64,000 bases of DNA, from contig JAGVVL010000022.1 in the NCBI GenBank assembly GCA_018287875.1, forward strand, positions 1 to 64,000, given 5' to 3'. A model generated the notes under the pieces. It did no database searches, was not told where the DNA came from, and saw nothing but the letters and a program-made list of their open reading frames with translations. This DNA is from Nigrospora sphaerica (Eukaryota; Ascomycota; Sordariomycetes; Amphisphaeriales; Apiosporaceae). Positions 13,414 through 24,500 of this stretch are shown here, piece after piece (position 1 is the first letter of the stretch; every line of letters begins with the position of its first letter). The position numbers and the translations under genes are program-made.

Positions 13414-13422
13414 CTTACTCCT

Positions 13423-14236
13423 CTACTCCTCCTCGTCGCCCTCGACCTCGTCGCTCACGAGGTCCGACAGGCCGGCCAGGATGTCGTCTAGCGACTCGCT
13501 AGCCTCCCGTGCCTCCTCGTGAGCGACGGAGGCAGCACCAACGTCGACAGATGCGACGCCCTCGCCATTCTTACCCTTCTTGCTGATCTTCTTCGGCCCC
13601 GAAGGGTGCCCTCGGATGGAGTATCCGGCTCGGGGAAGGAGCAGGAGCATCGGCGGGGCCGCAGCAGCGACACCGGACAGAGGATGGTGGTCGCCCATGT
13701 TGGCGATATCCAGAAGCATGCGCACGGTGGCGCGGAGATTGTCGACCAGCGCCTATAGCTTGTCAGCACGGATCCAGAACGACAGTTGTCAAAGCACTCA
13801 CTTGGCGGTACCGATCTACAGGGCGCAAAAGGCCCGAAAAAGGTGACGAGCCGGAGCTCGCGCAACCTCCGGAAGCTCTCTGCAGCTATAGAAGACGTCA
13901 ACACTAAGTGTATAGCTTGAGAGGAGAGACCACATACGTGTGATTGTGGCGTACACAATCAAAGCACCGGGAGCTGCCCGCGAGAGCAGTGTCGTGGCAG
14001 TGGCCACGAGGCCCCGCAGGAGCGACAACGTGCACTGCTCGCATGGAGTGAAGCGAGCAGCCCCTTGGTGCGCCGCAGGGCGGCCTCGGAACGACGCTCG
14101 GCGAGCTTGTCAGCTTGCCGGCGGCCTTGGCGGTACGCTTCTTCTTGTTGTGACGGCGCAGGAGCTCCCTGGCGCGCGCGATCTCCGAGTCGGACTCGTC
14201 GTCGCTGCTGGAGGGGACCTCCACGCGCCTTTTCAT
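13423..14236 (-). pseudogene. cysteine-rich hypothetical protein gene, probably decayed
   Basis: Reading the reverse strand from 14236, the first exon has an acidic Ser/Asp stretch, then a basic RRHNKKKR block, then a Cys/His-rich region (PRPPCG, SRCFDCVRHNH) resembling fungal proteins with clustered CxxC pairs. The last exon, ending at 13423, has RMLLDIANMG and an acidic tail. A credible intron lies between them: donor GTGAGT, branch GCTGAC and an acceptor TATAG before the ALVDNLRATV block. Frames between the cysteine-rich part and that intron do not connect without shifts, so the gene is probably inactive. I cannot assign a function; the Cys pairs suggest metal binding. Confidence 0.45.
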
Positions 14237-14838
14237 GGGCGCGGCCAGGGGCTTACCTGCACCGCCGTCGCCAGGAGGCAGACCACCGGAAGAGGACGAA
14301 ACAGCTACACGATGTCAGTGACGGTTGTGGAGAAGTCCTGAGGAGGTACTGACCGGCGGACATGGTGGTGGTGGCGATGGCGTCGTACGGGAGCGACCTC
14401 GACCAGCGAGGTGAATGTGTGTGTGTTTGCGCGCACGCGAGAAGGCTTCACGAGCGGTAGTCAGCATAACCGCTGCCAACGAAGCTGGCGAGACAGGAGA
14501 TGGGGAGACTCACGATGATCTGGGGGTGGACAAAGAGAAGCAGGAACACAGGCACAGCCAGTGACAGACTCCAGCTATTTATGCTGTTCGGCGCCTCTGA
14601 GGATCAATGCCCAGCGCGGACAATAACATCTCGAACAATGCTGGCGACTGGGAGGACCGGCCATTGTCTTCACCTCAAGGACAATCGAATCGCAGCTAAC
14701 GCTCGGCAGGGCAATTGACAAGCTACTAAGCAAGCCAAAACCACGAGGACAATTGAACACTCGCGTGGGAGTCGGCCCCAGCAGCTACAGGAGGCCAGCA
14801 GAGGGTCAGCGAACGATGGAGCGTCCGCTGAGGGGGTG

Positions 14839-15034
14839 TGTGGCAATATGAGGCTATCACCAGTTCGCCTGACAGGTCACGTGAGGAGCTACAGGGACCT
14901 GATATAGGCCCTGTGGAGCATGGGGAGCCATCCCCAGCTACGGGTATATAGACTGCCATCTCTGGCTCTTTCTTTTGTCCTTTCTAATGGATAACCTTGA
15001 ACCTATCGCTTGCCACGCCTCCCCCAGTGCGACA
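14839..15034 (+). mobile_element. LTR, 196 bp, same family as the solo LTR at 34841
   Basis: It begins TGTGGCAATATGAGGC and ends AGTGCGACA, giving 5'-TG...CA-3' ends. It aligns along most of its length with the reverse complement of 34841-35045, including the TATATAGACTGCC and CTTTCTAATGGA blocks. The left flank (GCTGAGGGGGTG) could be a polypurine tract, which would make it a 3' LTR, and the flanks do not show a matching 5-bp duplication. The LTR covers the end of the neighbouring reverse-strand frame, whose stop at 15003 lies inside it. Confidence 0.8.
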
Positions 15035-15803
15035 AGATACAAACACTAACATTGGGATCCCTCAGCATTTCGGCTACCTTATCCTTCCCAAACTCCAGGC
15101 TTTTCTCATTCATGTCATCGAATCCGGAGAGTATCTCTGAAGCAGAATCCCACGAGACGTCTATAGGAAACCCGTGACCATGCGGACGTACTGTGAGAGA
15201 GAAGCTGGTCGTAGGGTCTAGTACGTTGCGCTTCAAGATTTTGCCACCCCATGCGGAGCCCTCTGATCCGTCGGTCCACACCTTCCTGTACCGATTCCAC
15301 TTCAGCTTCTCCGTGCTGCCTTTGTCCTTAACAGATACCTGTTCAAGACGGAGGTGCACGTCGTACCAGGCTGCTTTTCCCTGTGTACGTCTTTTCGCTC
15401 GTTTGAGTGGCTTCTCTCGGGTTGACTCTGTTGCTTCCTCTTCTGGCGCGGACCTGTTACCAGGCCTTGGGAGACTCCGGGCTGCCTTTCTTCGTCGGTA
15501 TCTAGTAGTATGTCACTGTCGCTCCGAGGCCTGAGAAGATTCGATATTGAGCTGGGAGTGCCTCCGCACCGGCTGGCTCCTGTATAGCTTCCAGATGTGG
15601 GTTTCTCGCGTCAAACTGATGCGATGAGTTCGGTGACCTGTGCATATCACCGGAGAAAGAAGAACCTAGTATTAGGGTCCAGAGAAGGTTGCCGCTATCT
15701 TCTCATTGATAGGGGAGATGGATTGCGCATAGTTGGCCATGAAGAGTTCCTCGAATCATGTATCAAGGAAGCAAACGTTTCATTAGAAGCTCTCAATCTA
15801 TAG
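15003..15803 (-). pseudogene. copy A of a tandem gene pair, degenerate
   Basis: The C-terminal frame (15359 to 15003) is clearly paralogous to the C-terminus of copy B next door: both have L+WNR..K+W, a basic (K/E)R..L block, RP.G.GFPI...WD, and GKD.+A..L. Upstream, DNA homologous to copy B continues to 15803 but contains several stops and a frame change, and the N-terminal half is missing. The last codons run into the adjacent LTR and replace the copy B ending. It is a truncated relic of a tandem duplication. The domain is not one I recognise. Confidence 0.7.
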
Positions 15804-15838
15804 TCCCTATGATCGCATTCTGTCCGGATGCCCCAAAA

Positions 15839-17002
15839 CTACGCCGATGTTTGGGTTTCCAATAGTTTAGCTAAACTGTCCTTCCCAAGTTGCACCCGTT
15901 TCCGACCTATGTGGCTCGACCCGGTGAAGGCTTTTTCATCTTCGTCCCAAGTGAGATGTATAGGAAACCCGCCACCACCTGGTCGTATCTGAAGAGAGGA
16001 ACGAGACAAATTGTTTAGTATGTGACGTTCCAGGGCTTTGCACTTCCTTCCGAACGTTTTGGACTTGTTGCACCATATCTTGTTGTGTCGGTTCCACCTC
16101 AGTTCCTGCTTACAGTCCTCGAAATAGATAGTCACCATCTCAAGGCAAACAATTACGCCGCCTCGTTTCGTTCGTTTGGTCGGTGTCTCTGGGCACAACT
16201 GTGTTGCTTTTCTCTTCAGGCGAAAATCTCCTGTCGCGTCCTTAGGGGATTTGGGCTGCCCCTCCTCGTCGGTATCTGGTGGTGTGGCACCATCTCCCGG
16301 TGGTTGGTATCATTCGCTGATGAAGCTGGGGGTGTTGCTGCGGCAGCCGGCTCTTGTATCGTTGCCATATACGGGTTTCCCACCAATCTGATGCAGAGAG
16401 TCCGTCGGCCTGTCCTTGGGGAGAGGAGAGCCTAGTATCAGAGGCCAAGGCAAGGCTGTCGCTAAATCTTCGTTGAGGGACCAGACGGGTTGCGCATTGT
16501 TGGCTATTAGAAGCTCATCGAAAGTATCGAGGACGTCTCCAAGCTGGGGAAGCTCGACGGAGCTGAAGGTTTCATGCAAAAGTAACCCCCCGGTCGGGTA
16601 CTCTTCAAGCATCCAGTGCTGGATTCCAGGGGAAGGTAAGGATGCAGTGCCCACCAACTGGCAACTTTTGTGGTCTGGCACCCCATCCCCGGCCGATCGC
16701 GGGTAGACGGGCGGTGGAGAAACCCAGGCATGGATACCAGGGCAAGGAGAAGACGTGGTAACCAACGACGGGCGAACGTCGCAGCCCGCCACTCCATCTT
16801 CGGAGAGTTGCGGAGGGGTGGTTGGTAGTGCACCGCCGCATTCGCCGCCGAAATCGATGGAGAAGTTGGAATTGAAGAGACCGTGGCACAAGGAATTCGT
16901 CCAGGGATTCGCGGGATGCTTGTTGTTTTGTGGTAGGCCCATGGCTGTAAAGCGAGCTGCTTCGTCGTTGCAGTTGGCTGCGGAATAGGTAAAAGAAGAC
17001 AT
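15839..17002 (-). CDS. hypothetical two-exon protein, copy B of a tandem pair
   Basis: The first exon runs from ATG at 17002 to about 16384. A splice-compatible intron (reverse strand 16383 to 16276, GTGGGA...CACCAG, 108 bp) joins it in frame to the second exon, ending at 15839, for about 351 residues. The N-terminal half is rich in Pro, Gly and Ser with scattered Cys. The middle is basic (KRKATQ, KRTKRGG) and may act as a nuclear signal. The C-terminal 80 residues form the compact conserved domain shared with copy A (LRWNRHNKIW, GGGFPIHLTWDED, GKDSLAKLL). Without the intron the first frame ends at 16310. A TATA box lies about 90 bp upstream of the ATG. The function is unknown; the intron is inferred from frame and splice signals only. 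Confidence 0.55.
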
Positions 17003-17089
17003 TTCTTTATTCTTGTAGTGGTAGGAGATATTTCAGAAGTGTTGGAAAGGGAGGAGAAAGGCGGACATGACCGTCGGGGAGATGGCCGC

Positions 17090-17097
17090 CTTTTATA
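17090..17097 (-). promoter_or_regulatory. TATA box of the copy B gene
   Basis: The reverse strand reads TATAAAAG about 90 bases upstream of the ATG at 17002, a good match to the eukaryotic TATA consensus at a usual distance for a fungal promoter. Confidence 0.55.
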
Positions 17098-17109
17098 ATC
17101 GTCCTGGAA

Positions 17110-18800
17110 CGCTCCTTCCCCCTTCCTCCTCCCCCCCTTTTCTGCCTTCCCCCGTGTCCACCCAGGATGGCGTGGCTATGCATAGATGTGTTACATCCTG
17201 TCGTCATCTAGCCTGCATATCCAGGCAGCCCATACATATCAGCTCATGGAATGCCAATAACTTGATTATGTTATATGGGTGTAATGGAGACCAGTAGATT
17301 AATCGATGGCGCCTAGGTTTGGTACGACCATCACGTGAAACGGCACGACAGCGGTGATCCATTCAAAAAATTTCAGCATGCCGACTAGGAGTCGAACAAA
17401 AGGTCTCAAGCGGAATACGAGCAAGCGAACCTTATCAGAAAACTGAAATAGGAAGGTGGCGCCAGTGTCATCGTATCGTTACCATCTCCAGGTCATGCGG
17501 CATAGAAAGCGGTAGCATAGTGTCGGATATCAAGATTGTGAACGGGATAACATTCTCACCGGTACACCCTTATTTGATTCCCGGCTACTTTCTAGGTGCA
17601 TTGATATTCTAGCAGCTTAGTCCAACTCCTCACCGCCACCATACTACGTTGCCTCGACCAGCTCGTCCTTTATCTTCTCACACCATGGTCATCTGGCCCT
17701 GGCTGCCCTACCGGCATTACGCGATAGCAACAGTGATGGCCCAAAGCGGGAACCGATGTGGGAGAAACGGGTAAATTATGCATTGGATAAGACTTCGGAA
17801 TTCCGAAGAGTGCGTCTTATTCAGTAAGCGAATGTCCGCCGTATCCGCCGCCAGGGGCGGTAGTCAACCGGGTTCATACTTAGGCACCCACCTGGCAACG
17901 TCGGTGTTGCCAGCAGATATGAACGTGTCTTCGGGGCTATATCGGCTCAGCGGATGACATTCTGTGGTGCTAACCCGGATGATGGCTTTATCTGCGGTCG
18001 GTTGTATGCAGTTCCCCGCGCCCCGGCGTTCTAGACGTCATCGGTTTGTTTCCCGGTGGGATGGTGGCTACTGAGGAAGGGAATCGATGATACGTTGCTA
18101 CCGAGGGACGATACGGGCCTTGCATCCCCTGGACCGGCCTCCTGGCCTTGGGAGCCAACAGCCCCTCGTCTCACACGTACGGGTTATATGCAGGGAGGCC
18201 TCCCGAGAGCCACGTGCCTGGCTCCCATTTGCTCCAGCCATATTCCCCCTTTTCTTCTCATGCCCAGTTCCAGTTCCAGGAGAAAGATCTAGTCGCGCTC
18301 TACGAGGCGAGTTCCAGACCGACGATGGAGGCGGAGCGGGTGAAGTTTCACAACCCGGCGGTGTAGGACGTAGGCGACTCGCGACAGCGTTCAATCGCAC
18401 ACTCGCCCATGCGTTCAAGCAGCTCGCGTGCGTGCCCTACGACACGACTGCTGATCTATGTAGTTAACGGAACTATTGATTTGGTTGCCCTCCCTTTCCA
18501 CCTGGCAGAGGATTAAATGTCTGGCAGAAGCGTCGATGGTCTAAAGTTTACCAAAATTTAAGTGTACCTTAATGAGTATCATACAAATTACGAAGGTAGT
18601 CCAAGAGTACGGTAGAATAATTGCCAAGAAGGTCCGTCACGATGAAGCGCATCTTGCCGGTTCAATTGACGAGGTTAGACAAGGCCCGCTGCGACATCTC
18701 AGACTCATGATTCGATTTGACACGCGGCCCTCTGCTCAGCGTTTAGTAGCTGTACTGGTAGCACATGACACCATTGAGGGTGTCAAGGACATCACGGACG
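17110..18800. other. intergenic, no gene supported
   Basis: There is a pyrimidine-rich tract at about 17109-17160. Short frames at 18056-18467 and 18572-18817 show no recognisable domain. The segment lies between the divergent promoter side of copy B and the 3' end of the tyrosinase gene. Confidence 0.5.
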
Positions 18801-18846
18801 CGAACATCAGGGCGTAAACCGCCAACGGAGAGCACTGCGAGACTCA

Positions 18847-19990
18847 TTAGCGACTAGTCGAGTGGAACGAACCACAGGGCAGCTTACTAGCGTCAAGAGT
18901 GAGTGGAGAACCGTCGGCAGCAGTGCCGCTGATGGTTGTACGGCGCGAAACGTCGACGTTCTGCCATACACGGAAGACACGATCGACGTAGGTGTGGTGG
19001 ACCCAGAAAGTAGGGTCGCCGACGGAGCCCATAACATCGGCCATGACTGAGCCGATACCGTTAAGCCCATAGCCGTGCGGGCCATACTCCCAGCAGGTCT
19101 CGAAATCAGGGTAGTTGGTGCGGGACATGCAGTAGTTCTCGAAGTCCTTGCTGCATTGAGCAGTGGCAGACTCGTCGACAGCACGCGAGAGGCAGTGGTC
19201 AAACTGGCTGGAACCGGGGCCGATGTGAAGGGTTGTGTCGGCAAAAGCACCGTCACGGATACAAGTACCGGCGCCGTTGGTAGGGCCAGGCAGACTACCA
19301 AAGTACTGAGGCGTGAAGATAGTAGATTGAGCAAATTGCCCGGCATCCTTGGTCTCGTCCCACCAGACAAAGGCTCGGTTGAAGCCACATTCTTCTCGAA
19401 GGACCTGCTCGAACGTCCAGAGAAAGTAGCGGTGCCATAGAAGAAACTTAGCGTTGTTATGAATGCTGGATGCGTACTGCTGGTGGACGCGAACAAAGTC
19501 CTCGTACCGGTTGCGGGCAGGGGAAATTGCCGGAAGCTGGCTTGTTCATCAGGCACTTGATGCCATTGACGAGAGCGTAGCGGTCCGTGTTAGAGAAGTC
19601 ACGCCACTCGAAGCGCACGTTCGGGTTGGAGGCACAGCTGGCGGCGGCGGCCAAGATATCGTACTTCTCGCTGGTCAAGGGACTCTTCATCGTTGTGAAG
19701 TCGACCGGGGCCGGCCTGGTTGACTGGTCGTCCTTGTCCACAGCATGGCCATGAGACACCAGCTTGGTACCATTGCGGTCTATCTCCTCAAGTTCACTTA
19801 GACTGACGACGCGAACAGGAGGGGTATCGAAAAGCTTCAGAGCCGGGGCGATCTCCTTGATGATCTCGCCAACCTGGTGATTGAGTTCATTGGTGATGCC
19901 CTTGACGTCTTTTGCAAGGTCGAGGATAGCAATGCTGCTCGCGGTCGAGACGGCGCCGACGAGAGCCAAAGCAATGAGAAAGAAGCACAT
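18847..19990 (-). CDS. secreted tyrosinase (copper monooxygenase), one frame break
   Basis: The start chosen is ATG at 19990, because it opens directly with a signal peptide (MCFFLIALALVGAVSTA); an upstream in-frame ATG at 20086 is also open. Type 3 copper site A is visible in the second frame: His in FVRVHQQYASSIH and in LLWHRYFLW, followed by FEQVLREECGF. Copper site B is PHGYGLNGIG and DPTFWVHHTYVDRVFRVWQ. Such enzymes hydroxylate or oxidise phenols, giving quinones for melanin or secondary metabolites. The total is about 380 residues, the usual size for short ascomycete secreted tyrosinases. The N-terminal frame changes by one base inside a C4 run (forward-strand GGGG, 19520-19523) just before the RNRYEDF block. 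Removing one base would give a continuous protein, so this is either a fresh pseudogene or a homopolymer error. Confidence 0.9.
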
Positions 19991-20587
19991 CGTAGGTATA
20001 GAGCCAGAAAGAACAAGGCAAAAAAAGATCAGTTGGGGCGCTAAGAGACGAGCGATTGGCGGTAAATCGAAACTAGAGTGTGTCATGCCGTGGTATCATT
20101 CTTATGTACCGTCTCGGACCGGTCGGCTCCAAGCTGCAGCTGGGTAAGTGCATAGCAGTTACCATTAGACGTATAATGCAAACACTAGGAAGGTACGTGT
20201 AAGAGGATAAGAACGAAATGGAAGCCGGCGCAGGCGGAGCAGGTGGTGGGAACAAAAGTGTCCGAACCTAGCGCAGGGTCGTTTCGGGAGGCCTGCCTCC
20301 AGGACTGGATTCCACTGTGGGAGCCAGAATGGAGGCTACGACCGAGACGGACCCGATCCACATCCGACCCAGCGCGGGATGCGTCGCTTCCAGCCCCGCC
20401 CCTTGCGCAACGTCTCCCACTCCCTACGATGACGCCCAGGCAAGATCAACACTCAGTCGAGATCAACACTCAGTTGCCCTTTAAACCCGACGCTGGGCAG
20501 CTATTTCAGCATGGGCGCCGTAAAGAGCATTATGTCGGCTATCGTATGTACGGCTTAGAAGCCGATTCCGTCAACTCGAGTGCGACC

Positions 20588-21705
20588 ATGGCCCATGATA
20601 AGAGCAAGAAGGACAAGATTCGAAAGAGCGGCCGGTCTCTCCAGGAAAAGACGATGAAGCTGGGCCGGGTCTGTGACGTCTTCAGCGCGCTCGTGTATTG
20701 GAACCCAACGCATCGGAGGATGGAGAGGGTGATGCATCTCCCGCGCGGCCAGACAATGCCCGATGTGAACAGGCTGGTTTGTGTTCTCCCCGACGGCCCC
20801 CCCATCGCCCCCATCGGCCGGTGGCTAACAGCAATAGCTACGCCCGTTGGCGACCGACGGCGCTCGTTCCCGAGCAGGCGCTCGCATGACGCGATCAAGC
20901 GCCGCGACCCAGGCCATCGAGCCTGACCATGCGCCGGTTGCCGACCATGCGCCGGTCGCCGACGATGAGTCGAGTGCAGACCATACCTTAAGTGCCGGCC
21001 ACGGGCCCCTGGCCAATCCCGATGCGAACGCTGATCCCGAAATGGACGCCGAGTACGAAATCGACCTCGACTACAATCAAGGTGCGGCGGCTGCCTCGAG
21101 CGCCGTTTCGGCTTACGACGACTTTCCCGACGATGGGGGCGTCGCCGTGGGTGCCGACAGACCCCGAAGCAGGCCACCGGGACTCTTGCCGCCGAGCCTC
21201 GTGCAGCAGAGGTTCATGCAACAAGTGGAAATAGGTAGGTACGACCATCCTTAAGTCAAGGGTCGTCCGAGCATGCGTTACTAACCATGGTCTCGCAGAA
21301 CACCAACCGGCCATTAGCCAGCCTTCCAGCGCCGCGTCGAGCAATACGACAAACAATGCGACGCAGTCGGTACTAGCACGAGAGCATGCTCCCCACAGCA
21401 TAAATAGGCCTTTGCCGACGGGCCTCGGTAGAAAGCACCGGCGACCGCTGGGACGGCAGGCGGTATCGCTCGCGTCCCTCGAGCGGAGGAGGGCAGCGCG
21501 TGGCCGTGGATGGATTCGGTTGCTTGAGACCGCCGGCTGCAGGAGTAGACCTACGGAGAGGGAGGCGGGGCTGGCGTGTAGGCCTATGCAGGCGTTTGCA
21601 AATCGTAGGAGGCCCCGGGTTAGGATGCAGCGAGAGCAGGTGGCGAAGATTCTAAGCTTGTTCGACGAGCTGAGGACAGGCTTAGGAAAAATTCAACTTC
21701 GCTAA
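20588..21705 (+). CDS. MADS-like (SRF-type) hypothetical protein with one intron and a frame break
   Basis: The start is ATG at 20588 in a strong ACCATGG context. Residues 5-60 (KSGRSLQEKTMKLGRVCDV, then ALVYWNP) resemble the MADS/SRF core pattern of a basic helix followed by LCD-like and hydrophobic strand residues, as in degenerate MADS-like proteins of fungi; this assignment is tentative. The acidic middle (Asp/Ala-rich, with a repeated DHAPVAD) lies in another frame from about 20850, so a one-base shift or an unrecognised intron falls near 20826-20890. A clear intron follows at 21235-21298 (GTAGGT donor, TACTAAC branch, CAG acceptor), joining to a basic C-terminal exon that ends at 21705 with a short amphipathic helix (VAKILSLFDELRTGLGKIQ). 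It is possibly a DNA-binding regulator. Confidence 0.5.
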
Positions 21706-22549
21706 AGGGCCATCTCTAAGTAGGAGGTATGACTATGCAACGCCTTGTTCTTTTGGGAGCCTTGCGGGCTCATGAATGGGTACCACGTCATGCCACGGAT
21801 TGCAAGCTCATGGCCGACGGGTCTCGTGCCGACGATGGTGTACGAAGCTCACATTCTTCCATCGCGCCCTACCGTCGGGCTGATGGCCCAGTCATCGAAC
21901 GGTCAGTGCGGCCGTGGGCTAGATCGTCCACACGACCGATGTCGAGAGATCGGTCGCCTAGTGGGACGTTCGTTCATAGTTATCGCCCTAACGGCCACAG
22001 AGTTACGGCTTGTCAGTAGTATAGTACATATTCCGACACGAACAAAGTCGCCGTATCCTTCCAACATTCATTTCTATCTCGGCAAGATCTCGATGGCGAT
22101 TGCAGCAACACAACGATGGCCCACGTGCTGGGCGGCCTCCGCTCTATCTTGGCCCTCTTTTTGCCAGTATACCATCGTCGCCGAACCCGAGGTGGCCCCT
22201 ATGTGGGGTTCTAAGATGGAGTCACTAAGGCCTACGGCTGAGCCCACAAACTGTCGTCCTGGACATCCTCTTCGCCCCGTGGTGCTACCCCCGCTCGAAT
22301 ACTGCCTTAACCTGCGCTAACCAGCCCATGAGCCGCTGCATCTGCTGTTGCAACCTGGTCACACTACATGAGAAAGAATGGACGATGACAGGGGCCATCC
22401 AGAACTTACATGCGCTCTATCTTTTGCGTGCTATGGGACACAGGACGGTCAGCTCGGCCCCTTCTAGGATTCGGGCAACCTACAAATTTTGAATCCTGCG
22501 AGAGCCGCCAACGATGCTTAGCAGGTGCGGTCAACGAGTCCCGATCGAC
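21706..22549. other. intergenic, nothing recognised
   Basis: Open frames at 21729-22320 lack any recognisable domain and overlap one another. No repeat or RNA gene is visible. Confidence 0.45.
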
Positions 22550-22976
22550 TTACGCCTGGTCGCAACGGTCCAGTCCGGCTTCTTGGGTACCGAACCGATG
22601 CGACAGTTCGCGGAGCTCGTGAAGGACCGTATCCAGTTGTCGGGACACATCGGTGGCGCCGTGGGGTGACCTGCATCTCCATCAGCACAACCTCCGCGTG
22701 GGGCCCAGAGGAGGAAGGCTGGTACGTGGGCGACGGGCCGAAGGGGTCGTCCCCGAACCCGTCCTCGAACCCCTCCTGTTCGCCATCGTACAGGCCAGGG
22801 ACGGCCGGCAAAGACAGGTGAGGCTGGGAAGGGGGCGCTGGCACGGGACGAGACGCGGCGGGCACGGGTACAGACGCAGCGGTCGGGAAAGCTATACCGT
22901 TAGCGCTGTAGCCGGCTGACCTACGAGCGTGCCGCCGAAGGCCCTGTCGTTGGCCATTGTACTTCTGGGAGCTCAT
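22550..22976 (-). CDS. small proline-rich protein with C-terminal helix, hypothetical
   Basis: From ATG at 22976 the frame is basic and then rich in Pro/Ala/Val (VPVPAASRPVPAPPSQP), followed by an acidic stretch (GEQEGFEDGFGDD). The continuous frame passes into low-quality sequence near 22665. One base over, the reading becomes a well-formed amphipathic helix (RQLDTVLHELRELSHRF) ending at TAA 22552-22550. A one-base frame break or a short missed intron near 22660 is therefore likely. It has a similar build (disordered, then a terminal helix) to the MADS-like gene upstream. No function can be assigned. Confidence 0.4.
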
Positions 22977-23269
22977 ATTGCCTGTGGAAAGGAGATCGGA
23001 CAGAGACGAAACAGAAATATGACCTGGAAGTCCTCCTAGGGTGACAAACCGCGGCCTGACGGGTGTCTACTCTATGCTTGATATAGGAACCGATTCAGTA
23101 CATACGCACATTCTATGGAACTGGGTATAGACCAGGCTAGGAAGGATGTTCCGTAGGTCCTTCCTGAACAATTGCTTCTCGGGTGTGTTACGCTGCCCAC
23201 GATCGAACAGGCACATCGCACCCACAATAGGAGTAGCAGGTGGGGCACCATAGAGCGGCAAGAAGGAGC

Positions 23270-23480
23270 TGAGAATGGCAGGACAGAACTACGGCGGAGT
23301 GGATGTTGCCACGGACAGAAGCTAAGGAGGACAGAAGTTACTACTGGAAGACGCTGCGAAGGACAGAAGCTACTACAGACAGAAGCTGAGAAGGACAGAA
23401 TCTACTACTGGAAAAGCTACTACTGAAAGAAGACGTGACGGGTGAATGTTGCCACGGGCAGAAGCTGCGACGGCTGGAAG
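23270..23480. repeat. GGACAGAAGCT-type tandem repeat
   Basis: The 10-12 bp phrase GGACAGAAGCT recurs at least six times with spacers such as TACTACTGGAA. The same phrase in reverse complement makes up the cluster at 38530-38640, so the two loci carry one repeat family in opposite orientation. Confidence 0.75.
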
Positions 23481-23779
23481 CTTCGCCGGAAACCAGCATC
23501 GTATGAAACAGCAAGTTCAGACAGGACGGGCGTCCAGCCAGTTCGGGCTTAAATCTCGCCCATCGCATGCCGGACGAAAGGATCTCTTGGGCGCGAGCGA
23601 CCGGGAGCTGGTACGGTGCCGACACTGGAGTGAGGCACAAGGGACGAAACAGACGAAGCAGAAAAGAAGCCGTCGCAGCAACCGAGCCCTTCAAAACGAC
23701 TATCAAGTAGGAGCCGACACAGACGGCAGGCGCGAGGTGGTACGTTTTGCGCCCAGGGCTGAAAGCTGATACTGGCATA

Positions 23780-24500
23780 TACAGGAGGATCTAAGGTAAA
23801 GCAGGAGCGTACGAAGAAGGAAGCGGAAGCAGGAATTAGAGGAAGCGGAAAGCATCCGAAGCAAAAAGCAGGAACTAGAGGAAGCGGAAATCAGTCGAAG
23901 TAGGAAGTAGAAATCCGATGAAGCAGGAAATAAACGAAGCAGAAAGCAGCCGAAGCAGGAAGCAGAGGAAGAAGGAAATGGATGGGATAGGAAGAGCCGA
24001 GTACGGCAGATCCGGTCGGGAGCTAGGGTCAGACGCGGCGTGGTGTACATTAGCATGTGAGCAGGAAGCAGGAAGCAGAAGCAGACGAAGCAAAAGCAGA
24101 CGAAGTAGGAACTGGAACTAATCGAAGCAGGAAGCGGACTGGGCAGGAAGCAGTAACCAGACGAAGCAAACCCGCCGAAGCATGAACCAGCCAAAGCAGA
24201 ACCAGACGAAGGAAAACCAGACGAAGATGCGGAAGCAGGAAGTGGACGAGTAGGAAGAGTGGAGTACGCTCGATCCGGTCGGCGCTCGTAAGAAATGAAG
24301 CCGCGTCAGAAGTAGCACCAGACCCTATCCGCCGCTGTCCTAAGGGCACCCACCACAGCCAAAGAGAGCTGATAAGCACGCGTCAAAAGAGGCCCGATCC
24401 GGAACGGCCACGGCCCTAGAAGCAGCAGCAATCAGCCAAATGCGGGAAGTGGACGGAGAAGGAACCAGAGGAAGCAGGAAGTTGCCCAGGTCACATCTGC
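23780..24500. repeat. GAAGCAGGA purine-rich satellite with interspersed blocks
   Basis: Dozens of GAAGCAGGAA/GAAGCAGAA units occur, interrupted by two copies of a block of about 70 bp (near 23985 and 24245, with GAGTACG..GATCCGGTCGG). It extends into a looser duplication in which CCGCTGTCCTAA and ACGGCCAC.GCCC recur at 24335-24415 and 24500-24580. Reading frames through it give only Arg/Ser/Leu-rich repeats and are not genes. Confidence 0.75.

Larger units (their letters stand above)
8815..13420 (+). mobile_element. decayed Ty1/copia retrotransposon
   Basis: The protein order on the forward strand is gag tail, aspartic protease, integrase, reverse transcriptase and RNase H. Integrase before reverse transcriptase is diagnostic of Ty1/copia rather than Ty3/gypsy. 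The polyprotein is broken by at least five frame changes or stops (near 9440, 9550, 10437, 10590, 10870 and 12370), so this copy cannot encode its polyprotein as it stands. No 5' LTR is seen, so the left end is probably truncated or too diverged. A purine-rich tract followed by TGTTAG at the end of the last frame may mark the start of a 3' LTR. The boundaries are approximate. Confidence 0.9.

Noticed and set aside
17380..17410. A GTTCGACTCC box on the reverse strand, suggestive of a tRNA T-loop
   Set aside because: The flanking bases do not form the T-arm or acceptor stem, and no A box or anticodon arm is found at the right distance.
18807..19556. Reverse-strand frame of 249 codons overlapping the tyrosinase
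   Set aside because: It is the third frame of the tyrosinase gene; the copper-binding motifs are in the frame that ends at 18847.
23703..24379. Reverse-strand Leu/Ser/Phe/Cys-rich frames resembling membrane proteins
   Set aside because: They are translations of the GAAGCAGGA satellite; the hydrophobicity is a by-product of the pyrimidine-rich strand.
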